A stretch of 64,000 nt of DNA from NCBI RefSeq assembly GCF_014218295.1, contig NZ_AP023287.1, forward strand, positions 4,402,001 to 4,466,000, given 5' to 3'. Made by a program: the position numbers and the translations under genes. The notes under the pieces are model-generated. The model made no database searches, was not told the DNA's origin, and saw only the letters and a program-made list of their open reading frames with translations. The DNA is from Mycolicibacterium litorale. Its GTDB lineage: Bacteria > Actinomycetota > Actinomycetes > Mycobacteriales > Mycobacteriaceae. This document shows positions 1 through 7,220 of this stretch, in pieces. Numbering within the stretch: position 1 is the stretch's first letter; each line of letters starts with the position of its first letter.

Positions 1-209
1 TTGCGTGTGAACTCGTTGACTTTGCGTTCAGCGGGGCGGGTGTCGGCGTCGACATTGGGCTTCCCCATGCCAGTCTCGATCTCTTTGCGCCACCTGCGCG
101 CAGCCTGCGCTACTTCGGTGTCGATCTCCCGCAAAGCCCGCTTGACTCCGCCAGCAATTTGGGAGGTCTCCGGCAGCACTGTCACGTACACGTCGGCGAT
201 AGATGCCAT
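1..209 (-). CDS. Tape measure protein, N-terminal fragment (cut by window edge)
   Basis: The first 69 codons of a minus-strand gene that continues past position 1. It starts at ATG 209 behind a GGGAGG ribosome site. The N-terminus (MASIADVYVTVLPETS) has the beta-strand-like opening common in actinophage tape measure proteins, and the position right after the tail assembly chaperones is the canonical one. The tape measure protein sets tail length and takes part in DNA ejection. The family call rests mainly on gene order because only a fragment is visible. Confidence 0.75.
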   Translation of the reverse strand, partial: MASIADVYVTVLPETSQIAGGVKRALREIDTEVAQAARRWRKEIETGMGKPNVDADTRPAERKVNEFTR

Positions 210-225
210 CGGAACCTCCCTTCTT

Positions 226-645
226 TCACGCTGCGTCTTCGTTCTGAGCCACCAGCTCGAGGTAGCGGCCCACCGTCATCTCGTCTTGCTTCGGCTCAGT
301 CTGAGCCGCTTTCTCCATGCCCGGGATCCATGTCCGCTCAGGTCGATTCCGCGGCGGATTTTGGTGGGCATCCTTGGTTTTCGCCCACAGCAGGTCGTGG
401 CCGGCATCAAGGATCTTCGCCAACAGCCGGTCCCCAACCCCGTATCCACTAGTAACCCGGTGGTAGACCGCTGTCCCGGGCGGGGAATTCAGCACAAACG
501 ACGTGAACTCTTCGAACGTGAACCGTTCGGTGTCAACGTCAGTGAAGCGGAGTCCCGCGCAGATGAGGTCGCGCTCGACAGCACCCCAGAACTTGATCAG
601 GATGCTGTAGAGCGCCCCTATTCCCCCGCGTGGGTTTGATTCCAC
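226..645 (-). CDS. Tail assembly chaperone, frameshifted T portion
   Basis: This frame overlaps the end of the preceding chaperone gene and is probably expressed as its -1 frameshift extension, giving a GT-type fusion as in lambda and most mycobacteriophages. A GTG at 645 could start a free 139-residue product, but it has no good ribosome site. A slippery heptamer at 621-627 lies exactly where the two frames meet. The G/GT pair coats the tape measure protein during tail tube assembly. It sits between the tail tube and tape measure genes, as expected. Confidence 0.75.
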   Translation of the reverse strand: MESNPRGGIGALYSILIKFWGAVERDLICAGLRFTDVDTERFTFEEFTSFVLNSPPGTAVYHRVTSGYGVGDRLLAKILDAGHDLLWAKTKDAHQNPPRNRPERTWIPGMEKAAQTEPKQDEMTVGRYLELVAQNEDAA

Positions 646-1055
646 TCCGTTCGCTCATTCCACATCAACAGCAACTCTTCGGCGGTCCAGGAATCCACCA
701 CCGCGAGAGCGTTGTCTGAAGCGACCAACTCGAGCATGTCGAGCACCTGCTCAAACTCGGGCTTGCGGCGCGATTCCCGCATGAACCCGATGGAGGGCTG
801 CCGCTTCTTCGAGATCGCCGCCAACCCCACGGTCACTTCGGAATTCGGCTTGGTGTAGACGAACACCTGCTCGCCCGGGTAATCGGCCGACCAGTCGAAA
901 TCAGGCTCCCCCGGCTTCGGCTTCTTCGACTCAGGCTTATCCGCCACCTCGACATCCTCTTCACCGACGCTGGTGTCGACGACCATGACCGGCCCGTCGT
1001 AGTCGAGCGGTTCAGCCTTCTTGGCCTTCTTCTTCGGTTCAGCAACCATGGTCAC
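618..1055 (-). CDS. Tail assembly chaperone (G-like)
   Basis: A 145-residue protein with a charged Lys/Glu-rich N-terminal 60 residues and a helical C-terminal half. Its GTG start overlaps the stop of the major tail gene (GTGA); ATG 1049 is the alternative. The TAG stop at 618-620 directly follows the slippery heptamer, so part of the ribosomes would shift -1 into the next frame. Function is inferred from position (tail tube, then G, GT, tape measure) and from the frameshift architecture; sequence similarity in this family is low. Confidence 0.75.
   Translation of the reverse strand: MTMVAEPKKKAKKAEPLDYDGPVMVVDTSVGEEDVEVADKPESKKPKPGEPDFDWSADYPGEQVFVYTKPNSEVTVGLAAISKKRQPSIGFMRESRRKPEFEQVLDMLELVASDNALAVVDSWTAEELLLMWNERTEWNQTHAGE
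621..627 (-). other. Programmed -1 frameshift heptamer (GGGGGAA)
   Basis: On the minus strand the zero-frame codons GGG GAA TAG follow a G, giving GGGGGAA. Slipping back one base reads GGA ATA GGG and enters the downstream chaperone frame. Location and arrangement match the G/GT frameshift conserved in long-tailed phages. Confidence 0.7.
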
Positions 1056-1648
1056 GAGGCGTCCACCACGCCGTCATCGGTCAGCGTGTACGAGTACTTC
1101 CCCGCAGTGTCCGGGAAGAACACCACAGTGAGGGTGTGGGCGAGGATCTCGCGGTGATTCGTGGGCTGCGAGTCCTTGTTCTTCACCTGCCCCAGCGGGA
1201 ACCACTTCTGGATCCGCTTGCCGCCGGGGGCGAACGCATCCCAGCACCACGACTTCATCTCAAACACGTCGGCGGTCTGCGCGATGCTCAACCGGGTGCC
1301 GTGCGTGGCGTCAGCCGCGGTGACGGTGACGTTGTTGTCGCCGTAGGACACCTTCGCCACCTCGGGGTTGAGGAACTCCCACAGGGTGAACTGGATCGAC
1401 AGTCGGAAGCTGTCCTGCGACTCCGCGGCCAGGTCACCGCCCCACGCGTAGTACGGGGTGGTGGGTCGGTCTTCGGTTTCGTTGATGCCAGCGTCGCTGA
1501 TGAATCCGAGGTTCTTCATCGTGTTCGCAACGTTGGTCAACTGGGTGGGGAGGGTGACGCCCACGGGGCCGGCGTAGAGGCCGCCGATGGCGGGGAGGTT
1601 CTTCGGTGAGGGCAGAATGACGTTCTGCACGTTCCCGGTGAATGCCAT
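1052..1648 (-). CDS. Major tail tube protein
   Basis: A 198-residue protein starting at ATG 1648 after a GGAAGGAACC ribosome site. It is the expected size for a siphovirus tail tube subunit. Beta-rich stretches and a C-terminal segment ending in TLTDDGVVDAS suit the tube fold. It follows the connector and tail terminator genes and precedes the chaperone pair, which is the diagnostic order. A terminator hairpin just upstream suggests it also has its own transcript or promoter, fitting a highly expressed virion protein. Confidence 0.8.
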   Translation of the reverse strand: MAFTGNVQNVILPSPKNLPAIGGLYAGPVGVTLPTQLTNVANTMKNLGFISDAGINETEDRPTTPYYAWGGDLAAESQDSFRLSIQFTLWEFLNPEVAKVSYGDNNVTVTAADATHGTRLSIAQTADVFEMKSWCWDAFAPGGKRIQKWFPLGQVKNKDSQPTNHREILAHTLTVVFFPDTAGKYSYTLTDDGVVDAS

Positions 1649-1669
1649 TTCTGGTTCCTTCCATAAAGA

Positions 1670-1695
1670 AACCCCCCACCAGGCGGAGGGGGGTT
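1670..1695 (-). terminator. Rho-independent terminator before the tail tube gene
   Basis: Read on the minus strand, AACCCCCC/GGGGGGTT arms (with one mismatch followed by two more pairs) enclose a short loop and are followed by TTTCTTTAT. It sits between the tail terminator gene (stop at 1713) and the tail tube start at 1648, so it could attenuate head transcripts. Confidence 0.7.
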
Positions 1696-1712
1696 GACGA
1701 CGGTGTGTGGAG

Positions 1713-2114
1713 TTACTCGGGGCTGGTCATGACGGTGACCCACCCGGTGATCAGGTATCGGGTCAGGTTCGGAACATCAGGGTCGACTTGATATGTGGGG
1801 CCTCCCGCGATGTCGACGTTCTGCACTTCTCCGTTGGCGGGCATCACTTTCCACAACGCCTTGATCATCCGCGCGGTGGTGGCTGCGCGCTTCTGGTCGG
1901 CGTCGTAGATCCTGATTTGGAGAAGCTGAGATTCCGCCAGGACTCCGAACTCGTCGCGGGCGTTGAGTTCCTCAATGGTGAAGAACCTGGTCGGCCGGTT
2001 CGCGGGCACAGTCGTCGTCCATGACGATCCTGCGAAGCCCCGCGCCTCAAGTTCGGCGATCATGTAGGTCCGGGTCAGGTCTCGCGCCGACGGGGCGAGG
2101 AGAACCTCAGGCAT
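1713..2114 (-). CDS. Putative tail terminator / tail completion protein
   Basis: A 133-residue protein in the position of the tail terminator of HK97-like siphoviruses, between the neck protein and the tail tube. It overlaps the preceding gene by 8 bases and ends just before a terminator hairpin. No catalytic motif is visible or expected. The call is by synteny and length. Confidence 0.55.
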   Translation of the reverse strand: MPEVLLAPSARDLTRTYMIAELEARGFAGSSWTTTVPANRPTRFFTIEELNARDEFGVLAESQLLQIRIYDADQKRAATTARMIKALWKVMPANGEVQNVDIAGGPTYQVDPDVPNLTRYLITGWVTVMTSPE

Positions 2115-2532
2115 TGGTGAATGCCCTCACGTGAGCCATGAGCGCTGCCCTGCGTTCCCGCGATTCATTGGAGCGTTCCGCCAACGCTTCGGGAACTCCC
2201 TGCGCCTTCTCCACGTCGCCCACTTTCATCTGCTTCAAGATGCTCTGATGAGTAGCTTCGTGAGCCTGTGCCCGCGCGGTGAACGGAACCATGTGCAATC
2301 GTGCGCGAGTCTCACCGATGACCACGTGGTGCGCGTAGCCGTCTTCGACGGGTTGCTTACGCGCGCGCTGAGCTGCGTTCAACTCAGTGTTGAGGTCGGT
2401 TTCCCACGTCTCGCCTTTGGACTCGAGGTACGCCACCAACTGGGGGAGTTTGCGCAACTCGTCCCAATCCTCAGTGTTTGAGTACGCCTTGACGTGTCGC
2501 AGGCCGTCGGTGTTCCAGCGAGCCCTAGCCAC
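2107..2532 (-). CDS. Putative neck protein (HK97 gp10-like)
   Basis: A 141-residue protein, highly charged and mostly helical in its C-terminal half, with frequent Arg and Glu. HK97 gp10-type neck proteins have this size and occupy this slot between the connector and the tail terminator. The start overlaps the preceding stop by 8 bases. Assigned by gene order; sequence alone would not identify it. Confidence 0.5.
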   Translation of the reverse strand: MARARWNTDGLRHVKAYSNTEDWDELRKLPQLVAYLESKGETWETDLNTELNAAQRARKQPVEDGYAHHVVIGETRARLHMVPFTARAQAHEATHQSILKQMKVGDVEKAQGVPEALAERSNESRERRAALMAHVRAFTNA

Positions 2533-2905
2533 TTACCCGCTCCACCACTATCGCTCCGAAAGCTGTCGCATCCGCAGAGGGTTTGAAATCCCACGGCCCG
2601 AAGGACATGTTCTGCACATCCTCAGAAACCCGGTAGGCGGACTCATCATCGTTGATGTCCCCGCCGGGAAGTGCGATCCGATCCCCCGGCTTGTACAGAG
2701 TCACGTCGGGAACACCTATCACCAGCGAGTTGATGACGCGCAACGACAGGTCATCATTCCCCACTGGCACCTCAGACCTCTGAGGCTGAATGAGGTACAC
2801 CAGACGCTCTACCGGGTCGGCGAAACTCTCCGGCACCGTGTAGCCGTCAGGATCTTCACCCGCCGGTTGATAGGAGGCGTGCTGAATGGTCCAGCGCGCG
2901 TGCAT
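2525..2905 (-). CDS. Putative head closure / stopper protein
   Basis: 126 residues from ATG 2905 (MHARWTIQHAS), overlapping the preceding stop as TGATG. The open frame extends upstream to 3304, but that part runs through the preceding gene and has biased composition, so it is excluded. Position is that of the head closure (stopper) protein that follows the adaptor in siphoviruses. Beta-rich with several Gly/Pro turns. Function is by synteny. Confidence 0.5.
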   Translation of the reverse strand: MHARWTIQHASYQPAGEDPDGYTVPESFADPVERLVYLIQPQRSEVPVGNDDLSLRVINSLVIGVPDVTLYKPGDRIALPGGDINDDESAYRVSEDVQNMSFGPWDFKPSADATAFGAIVVERVSG

Positions 2906-3369
2906 CAAAGGCCCTGCTGCTCGTAGATCGGCTGACCAGCGATGTCCGCGCCGCACGAACAGGACGTACCGCCGAAGTAGAGAGAACAAATCGGCGAGTG
3001 GCCACCGCTGGTCGGCACCGTATCCACGGAGAACGCCTTCGACTCCGCCCCGCTCTTGCAGATGTCCTGCAGTTGAGTGATTTCGCTGGGCCACAGGTTG
3101 AACCCACCCCTTTGGCGGGTATCGAACGTGATCCCGTAAATCCCCGCGGTCTGCGACTGCAGGGCACCCGACCCGGCCTGCGACCAGCGGATAACGGCGC
3201 CGATCAGGATGAGTTTCGCCTCGGCCAACTGGTCCTCGGTGACGCCATCTGCGGCGAGGCATGGCGCGACCCGTGACGCTCGAGCATTCGCACCGTTGAC
3301 CCACACTGCGGCCATCGCGTTCGACGCAACATCGGCAGGCAGGTCATCGGACGCAATGATCTCGGCCAC
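2905..3369 (-). CDS. Head-tail connector / adaptor protein
   Basis: 154 residues beginning at GTG 3369, with a Gly-rich site a few bases upstream. The N-terminal helical segment (ADGVTEDQLAEAKLILIGA) resembles the helix-turn layout of gp6/gp15-type adaptors that bind beneath the portal. The C-terminal 40 residues carry several Cys (ICSLYFGGTSCSCG), unusual for an adaptor. It lies between the capsid and the stopper gene. Confidence 0.6.
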   Translation of the reverse strand: MAEIIASDDLPADVASNAMAAVWVNGANARASRVAPCLAADGVTEDQLAEAKLILIGAVIRWSQAGSGALQSQTAGIYGITFDTRQRGGFNLWPSEITQLQDICKSGAESKAFSVDTVPTSGGHSPICSLYFGGTSCSCGADIAGQPIYEQQGL

Positions 3370-3386
3370 GGGTCACGCCACCCCCG

Positions 3387-3536
3387 TCACTTATTGGCGC
3401 TCGACTTGGTCGCCGTACGCTTCTCCGGCAGTCGATAGCCAGCAGCGATACGTTCGGCCTTCTTGTACTCAGCGACGGAAACCGTCTGACCGTTCGGTGC
3501 GATCAAAGTGACGGTCTCGACCTTCTTTTCAGCCAT
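3387..3536 (-). CDS. Small 49-residue protein following the capsid gene
   Basis: ATG 3536 follows an AGGAG ribosome site 7 bases upstream. The product is 49 residues, Lys-rich at both ends (MAEKKVETVTLIAPNG; ending KRTATKSSANK). Many mycobacteriophages have a short basic protein between capsid and connector, and its function is generally unknown. I see no motif beyond the basic termini, which would suit DNA or capsid binding. Confidence 0.6.
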   Translation of the reverse strand: MAEKKVETVTLIAPNGQTVSVAEYKKAERIAAGYRLPEKRTATKSSANK

Positions 3537-3556
3537 GACTTATCTCCTGCCCTTGC

Positions 3557-4495
3557 TTAGGAGTTCGCGGTGCCGTCTTTAACCTGCGCGAAGGCATCCA
3601 GCGACATGATGCCGATGCCGTACACCACCTCAGCGCGGATCGCGATCTGGTTCTGACGCTTCAGGTCACCGAGACCGTCGGGGTCACCGAACTCGATCAG
3701 CTCGAGCGGGATGTTCACCTGGACACCCCACCGGAACGCCGAGAAGTCGCCGACGATGGCCTTCACGTTCGGGTTGGTGGTCGCGTAAGCGCCAGTCGTG
3801 GGGGTCACAGCCTCAGGGCCGCCACGCACCGTGTCGGACACCGCCGCATTCAGCCCGGAGAACGCGGTCGCATTCGCGCCGAAACCCAACTCCGGATACA
3901 GCTTGCGACCCTGCGAGTCGCGCTGCGTCGCCAACTTGAACGCGTAGCTGTTGTCGAGCGCGATCCCATCAGGAGCCAGGCTGTCCTCAAGCACCAGCCC
4001 GACAGCAGCCTCAATGGCTAGATCGGGCGTGGCCAGTGTGCTCGTGGTCAACTCCACAACGTTGGTGGTGTCGGTGATCTTGGCCGGCGATCCGGACAGT
4101 GCGGCACCCGTGCGGGGGTTGATCCCATGAATGGCGATCAGGTCGAGAGCGCGACCGAGCGCGACACCGGACAGATCCCTCATCGTCTGCAGGACACCGA
4201 GCTGACGAGACTCGTCAGCCCACATGACTTCCTGATTGAACCGCTGGGTGACCTGCACCTTGCGCGGGATCGCAGTGACGGGAGCGAAAGTCGCGGTCGA
4301 CTCGTTCTTCTGGGCGCCTTCACCCACGACCTCGCCGCGAGGCGGCGCGGTGAGCGTCATGTACTGATGTTCGCCGAACTCCTGGGGGTCGGCGGCGGAC
4401 AGGCGGGCCAGAACGGACTGACCCTGCGCCTTCTGCCACACCCCGGGCACCATGTGCTTGGGCAGCGAGAAGGAGCCGGTTGCAAGTGCGGCCAT
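3557..4495 (-). CDS. Major capsid protein (HK97 fold)
   Basis: 312 residues from ATG 4495, preceded by AAAGGAAATAG. The longer open frame to 4867 is a shadow of the scaffold gene. The sequence has the N-terminal arm, a segment resembling the E-loop (QEFGEHQYMTLTAPP) and a long alpha/beta body typical of actinophage HK97-type capsids. It directly follows the scaffold gene and precedes the small basic gene and the connectors. Self-assembles into the icosahedral procapsid. Confidence 0.85.
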   Translation of the reverse strand: MAALATGSFSLPKHMVPGVWQKAQGQSVLARLSAADPQEFGEHQYMTLTAPPRGEVVGEGAQKNESTATFAPVTAIPRKVQVTQRFNQEVMWADESRQLGVLQTMRDLSGVALGRALDLIAIHGINPRTGAALSGSPAKITDTTNVVELTTSTLATPDLAIEAAVGLVLEDSLAPDGIALDNSYAFKLATQRDSQGRKLYPELGFGANATAFSGLNAAVSDTVRGGPEAVTPTTGAYATTNPNVKAIVGDFSAFRWGVQVNIPLELIEFGDPDGLGDLKRQNQIAIRAEVVYGIGIMSLDAFAQVKDGTANS

Positions 4496-4514
4496 CGTGC
4501 TATTTCCTTTCGGG

Positions 4515-5057
4515 TTAAGAACCCCCACCGAAGAAGGTCCGCGCGAATTCGCGGTCGTCCTCTTCTGTGGTTGTTCCGGTAGTTGTCGACGTGCCCTCCC
4601 TGGGCACGGTCGGGTGTTTCTTCTTGCGCTCCGCCTCGGCATTCGCCTGCTCGGCCGCGCGGTCGGCGAGTCTCTTCGCTTGTGCGGTGAGGGTCTCTTC
4701 GGTGGTTCCAGTGAGAAACAGGTCGGCATCTTCGAGCGAGATGCCGTGTGTGACAGCGATACGCAGCCGGAGGGCTTCCGCCTTGGCGGTGTCTCGCTCG
4801 GATTCGGCAGCCGTGATGCGACTGTTGGCCTTCTCGAGTTCAGAAAGGTTGGCCTGCTCGATCTCATCGAGCTTGGCGGCCTTCGCCTTGAGGTCGGGAT
4901 AGTCCTTGTATTTGGCCTTTTCCCGGTCCAGGCGTGCCTTCAACGCCGTGTCGAATTCCTGTTGGGAGGTGATCGGCTTGAACTCGTCAGCGGCGGGCGT
5001 ATCTCCGCTGTTGTTGCCGCCCTGGCCTTCTGCCGTGTCTTCTGCTGCTTCGGGCAT
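4515..5057 (-). CDS. Capsid scaffolding protein
   Basis: 180 residues, acidic at the N-terminus and strongly coiled-coil between about residues 30 and 125 (alternating Lys/Glu/Ala/Leu), with a Thr-rich hinge and a C-terminal EFARTFFGGGS tail. This is the usual profile of a siphovirus scaffold that templates procapsid assembly and is then removed. Starts at ATG 5057 with an AAGGAG site; a conserved hairpin lies just upstream of that site (see 5078-5107). Confidence 0.8.
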   Translation of the reverse strand: MPEAAEDTAEGQGGNNSGDTPAADEFKPITSQQEFDTALKARLDREKAKYKDYPDLKAKAAKLDEIEQANLSELEKANSRITAAESERDTAKAEALRLRIAVTHGISLEDADLFLTGTTEETLTAQAKRLADRAAEQANAEAERKKKHPTVPREGTSTTTGTTTEEDDREFARTFFGGGS

Positions 5058-5077
5058 TGAACTGTTATCTCCTTGGG

Positions 5078-5107
5078 CCGTCCGTTGACCGCCGGACGTG
5101 GGCGTAA
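5078..5107 (-). promoter_or_regulatory. Start-associated hairpin upstream of the scaffold gene
   Basis: A 30-base element with stem CGTCCG/CGGACG and an 8-base loop, followed in the transcript by the scaffold ribosome site. A near copy precedes the terS gene at 8978-9006. The two copies differ by a compensatory base pair in the stem, which points to a structured RNA or a symmetric DNA site. Confidence 0.6.
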
Positions 5108-5143
5108 CCCGTCATGGCGCGACGGGAAGTCTGTGAATTGCTG

Positions 5144-5800
5144 TTACTCGAGGTTTTCTTTGATCCAGCGCCGGACACGGGCTCTGTCCGCATCGGTCTG
5201 TGGCCGGTCTGAGGGTTTGTACGGCCCGACCGGGAGCGCTTTACCACCCCACGCTGGAACGGCTTCGCAGTAGCAGTTTTCGTGGCAAGCGAATGTTGCC
5301 GATGCCTTCGTGAACACCCCGCCACGCGAAGCGACCATGCGGCAGAAATCGCACGCACCGGGGCGGGTGCGGCGCATCCATCCACGTGCTTGTGGATCTT
5401 CGGCCGCTGAGGTTGTGGTGGTCAGATTCGCCGCGTTGGCCATCCGCTTCTGCAGCCCACCCTCGGCACGGGACCGCGCCGCCTCAACATCAGGTTCGGG
5501 TCGGCGTAGCGGCTCAGACGCCCAACCCACCAATGCATTCGCGCCGAGGTCCATCTCGGGGATGATTGCGCGGAAGTTGCCTGGTACCTCGTTGGTGTCG
5601 CGCAGCAGGTCGTACAGGTCGGCCGCAAACGAGGCTGTCGCGGTCGCATAGGTGTCGACGGCGGCCGGCAGCACCTCGGTCAGGGCAACAGTGAGGATCT
5701 CGGCGGGCTGTTCCCACAGTTCGGCCAGTTCGGCCAGAGCTAAAGTGGTGACTTCTTGCAGTCCGCTACTGAGTGTCAGTGTTGGCGCTGGTGCCGTCAT
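5144..5800 (-). CDS. MuF-like minor head protein with Cys/His zinc motif
   Basis: 218 residues, helical N-terminal region and a C-terminal Mu gpF-type segment with CDFCRM at about residue 151 and CHENCYC at about 171, plausibly a zinc site. Proteins of this family sit inside or beneath the portal and are encoded directly after the portal gene, as here. The gene overlaps the portal 3' end by 35 bases. There is no recognisable protease triad, so capsid maturation activity should not be assumed. Confidence 0.75.
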   Translation of the reverse strand: MTAPAPTLTLSSGLQEVTTLALAELAELWEQPAEILTVALTEVLPAAVDTYATATASFAADLYDLLRDTNEVPGNFRAIIPEMDLGANALVGWASEPLRRPEPDVEAARSRAEGGLQKRMANAANLTTTTSAAEDPQARGWMRRTRPGACDFCRMVASRGGVFTKASATFACHENCYCEAVPAWGGKALPVGPYKPSDRPQTDADRARVRRWIKENLE

Positions 5801-7220
5801 TGGTTACCCCCCGCCGAACCAGCGATTGCAGAGTTGCGCGACCTTGGTTGCGGTTGACTCCCGCGACGGCGCGCTTCACCTGCTGGGCCGAAAGGCCCAG
5901 TAGCTCATAGCCCACATCGGTCCCATTAAGCTCCGGCGCTGCGGCGAGTTGCTTCTGTCCCGCATCGGCCGCTGCGGAACGGGATAGGTAGCGGGGATCG
6001 CGCCACTGCGCATCTATCGACTTCCACTCGGCCGGGATCTCATGGATCGCAACCTTGTTCAGCATCGCCAAGGCCCGCACATACGATTTCCGCAACGCGG
6101 GGGTGAAGTCATCGACCGCACCCTCAGCTTCGGCGATCAGTTCGTACTGCGACGCGTCGTACGACTCCGCAGACGTGGGGTTCGATAGCCCCGAGATCGC
6201 CACCGCCGTATCCGGCAGGGACGCCTCACGGGCGAACAGTTTCGCCAACCCGTTGATGTCCGACCAGTGCGAATCCGGGCTGGCCGCGGGGAACTGCTTC
6301 ACATCCGCTCGAGCCAACTGCGGGGCGGCGTCCTTATCGTCCGGTAGACCCTTAATGCGGCCCATCCGAGCTTCCCACACCGACATCCGCGTACCGTCGC
6401 CATTCATCAGCGACGACTCATCGGCGCCCAGCAGCCAGAACTCCGGGTAGGAGAACACATCCATGTGGCCTTCACGGCGGGCCAGCTCGCGTGTGGCGGC
6501 ATCCTGTAGCCCCATCATCGGCTGCGTGATTCGCGACCGCCCGAATGGGCGCTTCGGCGCCGGCTTGTATGGCAGCACCTCCGCGGGCACCCCGTACACG
6601 TGCTCGTCGCGCTCAACCTGCCACTTCAGGGTCGCTTTGTCGCGCTGAGCGGTGATGGTCTCATTGTTGAGATACAGCGCCAAGGTTAGGATTTGGCCGT
6701 CTTTATCCTTGTCGATCACCGACAGCAAGTTGTCGAGATGGCGGCGGCGGCGATTCCACACCCCAGTCGCCTCGGTGGCGTCCTTGACGTGGATGAGGGC
6801 ATCAGGCTCGCCCTCGTCGCCCACAGTGTTGATGAGGAACGCAGGGCCGTGCTGCATCGCAACCACGATTGCGGCGTCCACCTCAGACGCCAGGTGGTTG
6901 TCGTCCCACACATCGACCCCGCCGATACTTGCGAGATCACCGTCCGGCCACACAAAGCCTTGGAGGTTGCAGCGGCGAGCGAGCGCGTCGACCGCCTTGC
7001 CCGTCCATCCGAGCACAAGTCCGAGGTTGAAGTACTGCGGCGGAATAAGCGTTCCGACGTAGCGGATTGTGCGCTTGTTCTCGTAGTACGAGGTGCGCAG
7101 CAGGTTCGTCATGCGCCGGTTGTCGATCTCGGCGAGAAGCCCGTTAATGAGGGCGTTCTCATCGCTCGACACCCTGGGCAGCCGGACCGTCTTCGCAGCG
7201 GGCAGGCTAGGAATGCTCAT
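5766..7220 (-). CDS. Portal protein
   Basis: 484 residues, the usual size for an SPP1/HK97-like actinophage portal, starting at ATG 7220 and overlapping the terL stop (ATGA). It contains the long helical stem region and a YELIAEAEGAVDDF segment near residue 370 typical of these dodecameric rings. The portal nucleates procapsid assembly and is the DNA channel. Order terL-portal-MuF-scaffold-capsid confirms the assignment. Confidence 0.9.
   Translation of the reverse strand: MSIPSLPAAKTVRLPRVSSDENALINGLLAEIDNRRMTNLLRTSYYENKRTIRYVGTLIPPQYFNLGLVLGWTGKAVDALARRCNLQGFVWPDGDLASIGGVDVWDDNHLASEVDAAIVVAMQHGPAFLINTVGDEGEPDALIHVKDATEATGVWNRRRRHLDNLLSVIDKDKDGQILTLALYLNNETITAQRDKATLKWQVERDEHVYGVPAEVLPYKPAPKRPFGRSRITQPMMGLQDAATRELARREGHMDVFSYPEFWLLGADESSLMNGDGTRMSVWEARMGRIKGLPDDKDAAPQLARADVKQFPAASPDSHWSDINGLAKLFAREASLPDTAVAISGLSNPTSAESYDASQYELIAEAEGAVDDFTPALRKSYVRALAMLNKVAIHEIPAEWKSIDAQWRDPRYLSRSAAADAGQKQLAAAPELNGTDVGYELLGLSAQQVKRAVAGVNRNQGRATLQSLVRRGVTNDGTSANTDTQ

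Noticed and set aside
5065..5385. 106-codon minus-strand frame between scaffold and MuF genes
   Set aside because: It runs through the C-terminal coding region of the MuF-like gene and the hairpin region in another frame, is Arg/Ser-rich, and has no ribosome site.
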